8,402 nucleotides of DNA, from NCBI GenBank assembly GCA_001768965.1, contig MEMY01000049.1:1-8402 (forward strand), in the 5' to 3' direction. A program made the position numbers and the translations under genes. This stretch comes from an archaeon RBG_16_50_20 (GTDB lineage Archaea > Thermoproteota > Bathyarchaeia > 40CM-2-53-6). Shown one piece after another: positions 1 to 5,233 of this stretch; position 1 is the first letter of the stretch, and each line of letters starts with the position of its first letter. Below the pieces are notes generated by a model that was not told where the DNA came from, ran no database searches, and was given only the letters and a program-made list of their open reading frames with translations.

Positions 1-410
1 TCAGACTTGTTTGTATAAATCTCGTTTAGTTTGATGTTCTGAAGTTCTGCGGATTGTTCGTAGCCGAGTGTTTCGGCGAATTGACGGTTGCTTTGGAGGA
101 TTTTTCCGTCGGGTGTGATTCGGTAGATCCCGACTGGGAGGTTGTTCAATAGGGAGGTAAACTTGTCGATTGTTTTCTTCATCTGGTTGATCTGGGATTC
201 TTGGGCGAGCGAGTTCTTTCCTAGTGCCACAACTGCTAATGCGAGGGCTATGAGCGTGGCGATTCTGAGGTTGAGTTCGTTGCTGGGAACTTTGAAGATT
301 AGCCAATCGAAGAGAGACCGGTCAGGAATCAGGATGGTGTCTAAGATGGCGGTTAGCACCCAAAAGAAAACGCCTAGAGTCAAGAGTGTCAGGGTGCTTC
401 TCTTTTTCAC
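1..410 (-). CDS. Membrane-anchored PAS-domain sensor, N-terminal part, truncated by window edge
   Basis: I see 136 residues read on the minus strand, running off position 1 without a stop. Two hydrophobic segments (about residues 7-28 and 50-64) flank a short loop and form a membrane anchor. A helical linker (65-88) leads into the start of a PAS domain near residue 89, shown by the PVGIYRITPDGKIL and SNRQFAETLGY motifs. In this family such proteins usually continue into a histidine kinase or further PAS domains; the catalytic part would lie left of position 1 and cannot be judged. The start is GTG at 408-410: an in-frame TAA lies directly upstream, so nothing longer is possible, and GGAAGG (complement of 420-425) sits 9 nt before it. 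It is transcribed divergently from the antitoxin-like gene at 581. Confidence 0.8.
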   Translation of the reverse strand, partial: MKKRSTLTLLTLGVFFWVLTAILDTILIPDRSLFDWLIFKVPSNELNLRIATLIALALAVVALGKNSLAQESQINQMKKTIDKFTSLLNNLPVGIYRITPDGKILQSNRQFAETLGYEQSAELQNIKLNEIYTNKS

Positions 411-470
411 TTAGGTTCGCCTTCCCATATCGTCCCAAGCAGGGCCTAGACCGTTCACGGTTGTTGCTTG

Positions 471-515
471 CTGTAGTGGTTACAGTGAATGTAATTGGTT
501 CTGTTACCCGAACAG
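471..515. promoter_or_regulatory. Two CTGTW-N5-WACAG dyads, 30 bp apart
   Basis: Positions 471-485 read CTGTA-N5-TACAG and 501-515 read CTGTT-N5-AACAG. Both are 15-bp inverted repeats with the same half-site, and their starts are exactly 30 bp apart, about three helical turns. They lie between the divergent starts at 410 (-) and 581 (+). The arrangement fits a dimeric repressor or activator site, possibly used by the ribbon-helix-helix-like product of the gene at 581, but no binding protein is proven. Confidence 0.4.
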
Positions 516-539
516 CCGCTGTGGAGTGACAACATGGAC

Positions 540-547
540 TATAGTTA
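540..547 (+). promoter_or_regulatory. TATA-like box upstream of the antitoxin-like gene
   Basis: The octamer TATAGTTA ends 33 bp before the TTG start at 581, which suits an archaeal TATA box giving a very short leader. The same octamer recurs at 831-838 ahead of the zinc-ribbon gene. No clear BRE element is visible, so the call rests on position and the repeated octamer. Confidence 0.3.
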
Positions 548-580
548 GATGCAGTTGTTGTAGGAGCTGTAGATTGGACT

Positions 581-733
581 TTGAGGAAGGTCAGGACTAT
601 TCAGCTGAAGAATGAGACCAAACACAGGCTCGACAGGTTAGGGAGAAAAGGCGACACTTACGACGACATAATCCGCAAACTCATAAACAGCTACACTAAG
701 AACTCAGATCTGTCACGAGCGGCCGGGAATTAG
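581..733 (+). CDS. Small antitoxin-like protein (RTIQL...DDIIRKL type)
   Basis: This 50-residue frame starts at TTG 581-583, the only plausible start after the in-frame stop at 542-544. Residues 5-10 (RTIQLK) form a short strand, and the following NETKHRLDRLGRKG and DTYDDIIRKLINSY segments look like two helices. This layout is that of small archaeal VapB/ribbon-helix-helix-like antitoxins and DNA-binding proteins, in which a strand pairs in a dimer. No toxin gene follows: the next gene at 839 is a zinc ribbon. It may therefore be an orphan antitoxin, a solitary regulator or a relic. The last ten residues (NSDLSRAAGN) do not fit the family well and may reflect a recent frameshift. Sure of the family resemblance, unsure of function. 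Confidence 0.6.
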   Translation: MRKVRTIQLKNETKHRLDRLGRKGDTYDDIIRKLINSYTKNSDLSRAAGN

Positions 734-838
734 CAAGTGGAGAAGGGACTCGGAACTTTCTGGGGGCATCACGTACTCGGACTTCAGGCGGGTCCAATAA
801 ATCAAGAAATGACGAGATTCGTACTAAATGTATAGTTA

Positions 839-1075
839 TTGGGCAATGTGAAGTTGTTACCTGTAGAAGACGACCGCAAGAGCATGATGGAGTTGGGACA
901 GCTCCTCGTTAAGTGTCAGAAATGCGGGGCATTGTACCCATCTGAAATCATAGTGGATTTTGAAGCGATCCAGAAGCATCTAGACCGCCCCGGAGACGTT
1001 ACAACAACCTGTCCGTTTTGTGAGCATCAGAACGTGAGCAGCCCAAGAAACATGACGTATACGATGATGGTTTGA
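839..1075 (+). CDS. Small zinc-ribbon protein, unknown function
   Basis: The product is 78 residues if TTG 839 is used. Cysteines C26 and C29 (CQKC) and C58 and C61 (CPFC) form a four-cysteine zinc ribbon with 28 residues between the pairs; a partly helical stretch (36-49) lies between the knuckles. Such stand-alone ribbons in archaea are often nucleic-acid or protein binding, but nothing here tells which. The start is uncertain: no Shine-Dalgarno precedes 839, and ATG at 884 (residue 16, just before the ribbon) is an alternative if the TATA-like octamer at 831-838 is the promoter. It converges on the gene at 1152-1370, with a stem-loop between them. Confidence 0.65.
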   Translation: MGNVKLLPVEDDRKSMMELGQLLVKCQKCGALYPSEIIVDFEAIQKHLDRPGDVTTTCPFCEHQNVSSPRNMTYTMMV

Positions 1076-1089
1076 CGTTAGTGTCTGCG

Positions 1090-1122
1090 CAGATTTCTGA
1101 CCTGTTTGAAGCTTGAAATCTG
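1090..1122. terminator. Perfect 8-bp inverted repeat between convergent genes
   Basis: CAGATTTC at 1090-1097 and GAAATCTG at 1115-1122 are perfectly complementary around a 17-nt loop. They lie in the 76-bp gap between the stops of the convergent genes 839-1075 (+) and 1152-1370 (-). This is a natural place for a bidirectional terminator or a processing site; there is no long T run, so termination itself is inferred from position. Confidence 0.4.
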
Positions 1123-1151
1123 ATTTGACGCCGCAAATCACCCATTTGTTT

Positions 1152-1370
1152 TCATGTCCCAGTTTGCGTTGCTCGCCTCTGTAGTTCTTTTTCTGCGAGG
1201 GTGGATATTTGGAGGTCAAATTCAACCAGCGATTTGTTGGTATTCCCCCTCAAGTAGAGCCACATCACCAGTACGCGTCTGTTCATGGTTCCTGAGGGCA
1301 CTGCAAGCTCCATTAGCTCGCCTTCAGGGAGTGTAGAGAGGTCGACAGTCTCGGGCGCCATCAATACCAC
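1152..1370 (-). CDS. Small hypothetical protein
   Basis: I do not recognise this 72-residue product. The frame opens with GTG at 1370, with an in-frame ATG three codons later (1359-1361) as an equally good start. The sequence has balanced composition: an acidic N-terminal half (PETVDLSTLPEGELMEL), a hydrophobic central stretch near residues 32-40 (RRVLVMWLYL) and a charged C-terminal helix (LAEKELQRR). It competes with frames on the plus strand that have poorer composition. The convergent stem-loop at 1090-1122 supports a gene ending here. Alternatively it is a chance open frame. Confidence 0.4.
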   Translation of the reverse strand: MVLMAPETVDLSTLPEGELMELAVPSGTMNRRVLVMWLYLRGNTNKSLVEFDLQISTLAEKELQRRATQTGT

Positions 1371-1680
1371 ATCGTTAATTCAGTATTGTGGACTGTCTTC
1401 CCCACCCACCACGTTATTCAAGACCGGTGAGTTAGAAACGAGGTTTTTCCTTGTCTTTAGGTAATTTGCAGGCGTATTAGATCAAGAGCTCAAGATCGAC
1501 TATGACTGGATATTGGAGATGACACAACTATTGGTATGGCCGTGCCGAGCAGGGTGCGCGTGCGTCAGTTTTCTAGGTGGGTCGACCGTTCCAGCGTGAA
1601 ACACCATTTTCCTACCGTTGCCTGCGCCCTAGACTCCAAAGGACAATTGTTCCGAACCGGTGCGAAAGAGGCCTGTATGA
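1371..1680. other. Gene-free stretch
   Basis: I find no convincing gene on either strand here. The longest plus-strand frame, around 1480-1600, has acidic and aromatic codons but lacks a good start and ends in an odd cysteine-rich tail. No strong inverted repeat is visible. It may be degraded coding sequence or plain intergenic DNA upstream of the small membrane ORF at 1681. Confidence 0.4.
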
Positions 1681-1833
1681 TTGACCTTTTTGCTGGATAG
1701 CCTGGGTGTTGAAATCATAAGATACGACCTAATGGTATTGATGGTTGTCGGTTTGGGCATAGCCGTTGCCATAGTGCTAATCCTGTATGAGATCACTCGG
1801 TTCGGACGGAGAAAAGAGGTCAATCCAGATTAG
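1681..1833 (+). CDS. Single-pass membrane micropeptide (50 aa)
   Basis: This TTG-started frame follows directly on an in-frame TGA at 1678-1680. AGAGG at 1667-1671 lies 9 nt before the TTG and looks like a genuine Shine-Dalgarno. The product has a short amphipathic N-terminus, one strongly hydrophobic segment at residues 17-36 (VLMVVGLGIAVAIVLILY) and a basic, probably cytoplasmic tail with RFGRRK at 40-45. I recognise no family. Its last 14 bp overlap the 3' end of the convergent DUF5658-like gene. The ribosome-binding site, clean membrane helix and positive-inside tail argue that it is real rather than chance. Confidence 0.5.
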   Translation: MTFLLDSLGVEIIRYDLMVLMVVGLGIAVAIVLILYEITRFGRRKEVNPD

Positions 1834-2161
1834 TCGATGGACTAGAAATCAATGCAACATGCTTTGCTCTAGGTGCCATGAGTTTCCTGACTCCGGTCAA
1901 AGTTACATATCCCATCACTGCCGAGAAAGCGGAGCTGAGAGTAATCCATTCCCAAGGGTCCAGGATCCGGAAGAGAATTAGCAGAAGCATGAGAGCAGCC
2001 ACTCGCGTAATTGCAAAGCCGGTCGATCCGAACTTCTCCAAGATATGGCGCAGTATGGGATTGACCTCAGGAAACCCCCTACTCAGTCCTCGTCTTGATA
2101 ATATCGTATCGGCTAGGATCAAACCCATCGATAAAAGAAGAAGCACCGTAGATCCCGACAA
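1820..2161 (-). CDS. DUF5658-like small integral membrane protein
   Basis: The product has 113 residues and about four membrane helices: roughly residues 3-20, 47-66, 70-90 and a shorter C-terminal one. The first helix ends in LADTILSRRGLSRG, followed by PEVNPILR at residues 31-38. An Asp in helix 1 and an E-x-NP motif after it are the marks of DUF5658, a family of unknown function found in bacteria and archaea. The start is TTG at 2159-2161, supported by GGAG (complement of 2169-2172) 7 nt upstream; an internal ATG lies at residue 12. It follows NitrOD5-like paralog 1 on the same strand after about 95 bp and could be co-transcribed. Its 3' end overlaps the convergent micropeptide gene by 14 bp. 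Confidence 0.7.
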   Translation of the reverse strand: MSGSTVLLLLSMGLILADTILSRRGLSRGFPEVNPILRHILEKFGSTGFAITRVAALMLLLILFRILDPWEWITLSSAFSAVMGYVTLTGVRKLMAPRAKHVALISSPSTNLD

Positions 2162-2235
2162 ACCCTGTCTCCTGCAAATACGCTTCGTTTGAACGTCGCG
2201 CTTCTTGGAAAGCTGCGAATTTCACATTTTACATA

Positions 2236-2251
2236 GCGGTCCCGTTACCGC
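2236..2251 (-). terminator. Short stem-loop just after NitrOD5-like paralog 1
   Basis: GCGGT at 2236-2240 pairs with ACCGC at 2247-2251 around a 6-nt loop. It begins 5 bp past the stop of the gene at 2256-2813 (-) and lies ahead of the DUF5658-like gene. It could be a weak terminator or mRNA 3'-end structure; the stem is short and no T run follows on the minus strand. Confidence 0.3.
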
Positions 2252-2255
2252 GAAA

Positions 2256-2813
2256 TCAGCTCACTGATTGTCTTTTCCGCTCGGATAGCAAGGAGTCGTA
2301 TTCTTTCGTATCGGATTTGGCTTGTTCGATGAGCTCCCTTGCGATCCTCGTCCTTGCTGCTTCCAGATAGTCGAAGAACTCGAACCCCGGAATCTCAGCG
2401 AATTCCCATTTCAACTTTTCAAAAAGCTTCTTTATGATGGCGTTACCTATGGTCTTACTCCCCTTTCCAAAGGTTCGATCTAAGAGCTCAAAGAACTTGT
2501 GAAGATTCTTAGGCAGGTTCTCTCTGTTAAAGGAGTAATTTCTCTCTATGTAGTCATAGATGGCTTCTCTCGTTTTTCTCCCCAAGAGGTCTGTTAGAAC
2601 TTCATCTATAGACTCGACTAGGAGGCTATCGAGGGTACCTGGTAAAGCGTACTCGCTATCGAAGGTGGATGTGGAGGGAAGAGGTTTCAACGGTTTTTCC
2701 CGTTGTTCCAACGGTATTACCGGTGGACGGGGTATTTTGTGGAGATATAAGGTCAAGAAGAATTGCTTCGTCGCCTTGATACGAACGCTAAAATCGGTGG
2801 GCAGGGAGGTCAC
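2256..2813 (-). CDS. NitrOD5-like protein, paralog 1
   Basis: The product has 185 residues. Residues about 62-137 form a helical domain with LDSLLVESIDEVLTDLLG, REAIYDYIE, NLPKNLHKFFELLDRTFGKG and AIIKKLFEKLKWEF. This succession (SVDEV, helix ending in Y-x-x-[IL], ...P..L..F...L...FGKG..., II.K+...KL) is that of the NitrOD5 domain, described from thaumarchaeal response regulators as a putative output domain. A C-terminal helix (FFDYLEAARTRIAREL, 145-161) is shared with paralogs 2 and 3. There is no receiver domain. The N-terminus carries a Pro-rich stretch (28-47). GTG 2813 follows directly on an in-frame TAG; a TTG at residue 20 is an alternative, so the first 20-50 residues are uncertain. 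The molecular role is unknown. Confidence 0.7.
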   Translation of the reverse strand: MTSLPTDFSVRIKATKQFFLTLYLHKIPRPPVIPLEQREKPLKPLPSTSTFDSEYALPGTLDSLLVESIDEVLTDLLGRKTREAIYDYIERNYSFNRENLPKNLHKFFELLDRTFGKGSKTIGNAIIKKLFEKLKWEFAEIPGFEFFDYLEAARTRIARELIEQAKSDTKEYDSLLSERKRQSVS

Positions 2814-2826
2814 GATCTAAGCGGGG

Positions 2827-2873
2827 ATGTGTCCACATGACTCACGGTACGTCAATCCACACGTCCTATGTGG
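2827..2873. promoter_or_regulatory. Two TGTG/CACA dyads upstream of NitrOD5-like paralog 1
   Basis: ATGTG-TC-CACAT (2827-2838) is a perfect 12-bp dyad. CCACA at 2857-2861 pairs with TGTGG at 2869-2873 around 7 nt. Both use the same CACA/TGTG half-site and lie 14-60 bp upstream of the GTG start at 2813 on the minus strand. They may be operator sites; the evidence is position and symmetry only. Confidence 0.3.
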
Positions 2874-2874
2874 C

Positions 2875-2898
2875 GCTCATTCGTTCGCTCATTCGTGA
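2875..2898. repeat. 12-bp imperfect tandem duplication
   Basis: GCTCATTCGTTC at 2875-2886 is followed directly by GCTCATTCGTGA at 2887-2898, matching at 10 of 12 positions. It lies between the dyads above and the broken reading frame at 2906, and looks like a replication-slippage duplication. Confidence 0.5.
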
Positions 2899-2905
2899 CT
2901 AAGAA

Positions 2906-3319
2906 ATGGGTCCGATGGTGAGCAGACCCTTAGCGAGGGTGGAGATAAAGTTCGTAGCCAGTGCCATGTAGAAGGAAAAGTCACGCGAATCAATATCCAG
3001 AAGAGACGCAATTGGCGACTCAGTCGTCGCTAGGAAATAGGCCCTCACTTTACTTGGAGTCGCCGAAAAGTACTCTGAATATTTGAACGGCGTAGAATGG
3101 ATTACCGTCCATTTCGGCCTTGCAATCTGCGTATACGCGCGTCTTGGTTCCCAAGTGATATCAGTCTCAATTGAAAAGGACAGGGACGCGCTCGACAGGT
3201 TTCAGGCCTGGCTAGAAAGAAAACGCCACGAGCTCCATTAAGCGTTCACATGGTTTATTGCGTTTGGTTTCGGACTCCTCGGATTACTGGTCTGGCTTGT
3301 ACCGACCAGTATTCCGTAG
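2906..3319 (+). pseudogene. Reading frame with three in-frame stops and a C-terminal membrane helix
   Basis: One frame runs from ATG 2906 to TAG 3317-3319, interrupted by TAG (2969-2971), TAG (3038-3040) and TAA (3239-3241). The pieces read like protein: ALTLLGVAEKYSEYLNGV, VEWITVHFGLAICVYARLG, a charged helix DRDALDRFQAWLERKRHELH before the TAA and, straight after it, the hydrophobic WFIAFGFGLLGLLVWLVP. A charged helix ending at a membrane anchor is a sensible architecture that continues across the stop codon, so I read this as a decayed small membrane protein gene. The piece before 3038 is less convincing. I do not recognise the family. TTG 3083 could start a 52-codon remnant up to the TAA. 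Confidence 0.4.
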
Positions 3320-3400
3320 GCTCTTGATTCGGCTATAAGTTGGTCTAGTAGTGCGCACACACACGAAAAAAACCTCAGTTAGTTATGGTTCAGAAACCAA

Positions 3401-3409
3401 GCTTTAATA
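3401..3409 (+). promoter_or_regulatory. TATA-like box ahead of gene at 3465
   Basis: GCTTTAATA lies 55 bp before the TTG start at 3465, preceded by a purine-rich GAAACC that could serve as a BRE. The identical nonamer is found at 6695-6703 in the divergent promoter region of the 6771 operon, which strengthens both as promoter candidates. Confidence 0.35.
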
Positions 3410-3464
3410 CGCGAATCTTTCAGGACCTTTCAATGCTGGAATTCTATTTCGGGTTCTGTTAGCT

Positions 3465-3695
3465 TTGAATTTTGAAGAAGCAGAAAGTAGGGGGCAGGAT
3501 TACGTTAAGAAGAGACTGGAACCTATTTCGACGGAAACATTAAGCGTCCGATATGACAAGAAATTGGAAGAATTCGTGGTTACATTTAGGATCACAGATA
3601 AGCAGGGAGCCAAACGACAGGTCCGAGTCAAATATGATAAGGATGGCACGCAGACAGGATATGAGTTAAAAATAGACAAGAGAGACCGTTATTAG
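3465..3695 (+). CDS. Small alpha/beta hypothetical protein
   Basis: I do not recognise this 76-residue product. It starts with a helix (residues 2-18, NFEEAESRGQDYVKKRL) followed by alternating strand-like segments: ETLSVRYDK, LEEFVVTFRITDK, AKRQVRVKYDKDG and TGYELKIDK. A helix packed on a 3-4 strand sheet is likely, and the protein is probably soluble. The start is TTG 3465; there is no ATG or GTG in the open frame before it, and no strong Shine-Dalgarno. Composition (many Lys, Asp, Glu and alternating polarity) supports a real gene. It converges on the gene at 3716-3970 with a small stem-loop between. Confidence 0.6.
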   Translation: MNFEEAESRGQDYVKKRLEPISTETLSVRYDKKLEEFVVTFRITDKQGAKRQVRVKYDKDGTQTGYELKIDKRDRY

Positions 3696-3701
3696 AACTT
3701 C

Positions 3702-3725
3702 CGCACCAAGATCCGTTATGGTGTG
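3702..3725. terminator. Stem-loop between convergent genes
   Basis: CGCACCA at 3702-3708 pairs with TGGTGTG at 3719-3725 (7 bp, one G-T pair) around a 10-nt loop. It begins 7 bp after the stop of the 3465 gene and overlaps the stop codon region of the minus-strand gene ending at 3716. A shared termination or 3'-end structure is likely from its position. Confidence 0.3.
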
Positions 3726-3970
3726 GTGACTGTTCGTTTGGTAAGCTGCTGGGCGCTGCGCGGGTTGTAGACGGCCTTCCTGGTTATGTCATCTGAGTTG
3801 ATGCCGTGTGTTCGGGCGTATTCTTCGCAAGCGTATGCAATTAGTATGTCATCGTAACCTAATCCACAATTGCAAAAGTAGATCGTCTTACCGTCACGTG
3901 TCTCTTCTCTTACCAAACTCGGAGACAACCGTGTTGTTCGGTGGCCGTTTACGTATGTAAGCGTTTGCAT
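3716..3970 (-). CDS. Small hypothetical protein with CNCG motif
   Basis: The 84-residue product is not recognised. The N-terminal third looks beta-rich (QTLTYVNGHRTTRLS, VREETRDGKTIYF) and ends in C33-N-C35-G. A helical part follows (YDDILIAYACEEYARTHGI, 39-57, with C48), then a basic C-terminus. Three cysteines, two of them two apart, could bind a metal with a histidine (H10 or H55), but the pattern is not a standard zinc ribbon. ATG 3968-3970 is the start, and no Shine-Dalgarno is visible. The phased repeats at 3998-4027 lie 28-57 bp upstream and may belong to its promoter. Confidence 0.55.
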   Translation of the reverse strand: MQTLTYVNGHRTTRLSPSLVREETRDGKTIYFCNCGLGYDDILIAYACEEYARTHGINSDDITRKAVYNPRSAQQLTKRTVTTP

Positions 3971-3997
3971 GTGCGTGTCTAGCGTTTAGAAGTTGTA

Positions 3998-4027
3998 GCT
4001 CAAATCTACTTTGATCTGATTTGATCT
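3998..4027 (-). repeat. Three 10-bp phased repeats upstream of the CNCG gene
   Basis: Read on the minus strand from 4027 down, three consecutive decamers begin AGATCAAATC, AGATCAAAGT and AGATTTGAGC. The first two share AGATCAAA exactly and the third keeps AGAT. A 10-bp period places the units on the same face of the helix. Their place 28-57 bp upstream of the ATG at 3970 suggests a regulator-binding array. Confidence 0.35.
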
Positions 4028-4217
4028 CGGAGGTTGCCGTGGATTTGTAACCTGTTCTGTTCGACCGATTGTGCGCCAATTGATGATGAAGATCTTGTGG
4101 GTGAGGTTTCGAAAGTTAAGTTGAGAATCTCTTGTTTGTGGTAATTTGAAACGCGCACAGCTTGGGTTGGGGATATGTCACTATGCAGAAATATGAACTG
4201 ATGAACATTGGGCGGCG

Positions 4218-4571
4218 GTGGCAATTTTGAAGTCTGATGATGTTTTTGCGGTTCACTCTGGAATCAGGTGGGCGGGATTGGCGACGAGGAAGGGAAAAGT
4301 CGTTTTCGCACAAATGAGGGAGGGCGTGACAAGTCTAACTCCCAATACTAACGACTTAAGCACCCTTGAGATTCGAACTCAGTATATCCTCGAAGCTGCA
4401 GAACTAGAAAGCAAATGGAGTGGAACATTAGACCACATCACGTTCTGCTTTGAGAAGTATGTGGAGATCATTGTTCCGCTCAAGAACAGTTACGTGGCGA
4501 TCACCGTAGAGAAAGACGTGCCTCCTGAATCTTATCCAAAAATATCAAATGCCATTCGAGAATTGGAATAG
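4218..4571 (+). CDS. DUF6659-like (roadblock/LC7-like) archaeal protein
   Basis: The product has 117 residues. Residues 15-38 carry GIRWAGLATRKGKVVFAQMR and EGV, matching the IRFAG...GRLI..GMREGV signature of DUF6659 proteins, which are common in Nitrososphaeria. The family pattern continues with a central helix (LEIRTQYILEAAELES) and strands TFCFEKYVEIIVPL and SYVAITVEKD, then a C-terminal helix. The predicted fold resembles roadblock/profilin-like proteins that dimerise and act as small regulatory adaptors; function in this family is not established. The start is GTG 4218; TTG 4227 is an alternative giving a more typical N-terminus. No clear Shine-Dalgarno is seen. A possible signalling partner of the NitrOD5-like and PAS proteins nearby, by context only. 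Confidence 0.7.
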   Translation: MAILKSDDVFAVHSGIRWAGLATRKGKVVFAQMREGVTSLTPNTNDLSTLEIRTQYILEAAELESKWSGTLDHITFCFEKYVEIIVPLKNSYVAITVEKDVPPESYPKISNAIRELE

Positions 4572-4627
4572 CTAACCAAACGTTCTTCGTGTAGCTCACG
4601 CATTGTTGAGCGCGCAGTTCATAGGCC

Positions 4628-4655
4628 GGAACGTCGGGACGTTTGTCCCGATTCC
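4628..4655. other. Strong hairpin of unknown role
   Basis: TCGGGAC (4634-4640) and GTCCCGA (4645-4651) form a perfect 7-bp GC-rich stem with a GTTT tetraloop. GGAA (4628-4631) and TTCC (4652-4655) add four more pairs across a 2-nt bulge. It lies 57 nt after the DUF6659-like gene and about 200 bp before NitrOD5-like paralog 2. No T run follows, so a classical terminator is not supported; it may be an mRNA 3' structure, part of a small RNA, or a decayed tRNA. Confidence 0.4.
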
Positions 4656-4855
4656 TGCTTACCACGATCTAGGTTGCTTCCAGTTGTCGGACCAGGTTGA
4701 TTCTTCTGGGTCTTTGTGAGATTGCATTGTGATTTTTTACTCCTAGTCGTAGTATGGTTTCGGGGGTGATTCTAGGTGTTGTGTGACGCGTGTTACCGAG
4801 TTCAGGTTACTCGGAGGGGTTTAGACATTTCAAGATCCTTCGATGTTCCTTGCGT

Positions 4856-5233
4856 ATGCGGATATATCCCGCGCCACACAATCCTCCTTCACAACCCATG
4901 ACCGTGCCACTTTCCGATTTGCTGGTTCAATCAGTGGACGAGGTGGTAGCTGACGTTCTAGGCCATGGCGTCCGAACCGCGTTCTATGAAAGCCTTCAAA
5001 GACAGAGAGGTCTGAGTAGGGAGGCTGTTCCTAGACACCTCGACGAGTTCCAGCAGTTCCTTAACGAGACGTTTGGGAAGGGCGGAGAAACCCTGGCAAG
5101 GTGCATCATGAAGAGATTCTCTGAAAAGCTAGGTTGGAGCTTCGGCGACATGCAACACCAGGATCTTAGCGACTACTTCACACTGGCAAGGCGCGTCACC
5201 AAGTCGACGAACGAGATTATTATGACGGCCTGA
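4856..5233 (+). CDS. NitrOD5-like protein, paralog 2
   Basis: From ATG 4856 the product has 125 residues: a short Pro-rich lead (4-18, with PAPHNPP), then the same helical domain as paralog 1: DLLVQSVDEVVADVLGHGVR, TAFYESLQRQRGLSREAVPR, HLDEFQQFLNETFGKGGE and CIMKRFSEKLGWSF (21-96). The C-terminal DLSDYFTLARR (103-113) matches FFDYLEAAR of paralog 1. It has no receiver, DNA-binding or catalytic domain. The frame is open further upstream, and a GTG at 4790 would give 147 residues; neither start has a strong Shine-Dalgarno, and ATG 4898 is a third option. Its 3' end overlaps the convergent zinc-ribbon gene by 14 bp. Molecular role unknown; a protein-protein interaction or output module is likely from the family. 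Confidence 0.7.
   Translation: MRIYPAPHNPPSQPMTVPLSDLLVQSVDEVVADVLGHGVRTAFYESLQRQRGLSREAVPRHLDEFQQFLNETFGKGGETLARCIMKRFSEKLGWSFGDMQHQDLSDYFTLARRVTKSTNEIIMTA

Noticed and set aside
1..306. 101-residue Arg/Pro/Gln-rich minus-strand frame
   Set aside because: Out-of-frame shadow of the PAS sensor, whose own frame has membrane helices and PAS motifs and runs off the window edge.
2906..3319. Pyrrolysine or programmed readthrough as explanation of the in-frame stops
   Set aside because: Two stops are TAG but the best-supported junction is a TAA, no recoding element is visible and no pylT-like gene is in the window; a pseudogene is the simpler reading.
4006..4224. 72-residue minus-strand frame upstream of the DUF6659-like gene
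   Set aside because: It covers the 5' region of the DUF6659-like gene and the phased repeats, begins with four prolines and has poly-Ser; composition and context do not look like a gene.
4585..4660. Possible tRNA-Met gene
   Set aside because: The D-arm-like GCTCA/TGAGC and a TTCATAG loop are in the right order, but the acceptor stem has no partner, the anticodon stem does not pair and the T-loop lacks TTCGA/TTCAA. At most a decayed relic.
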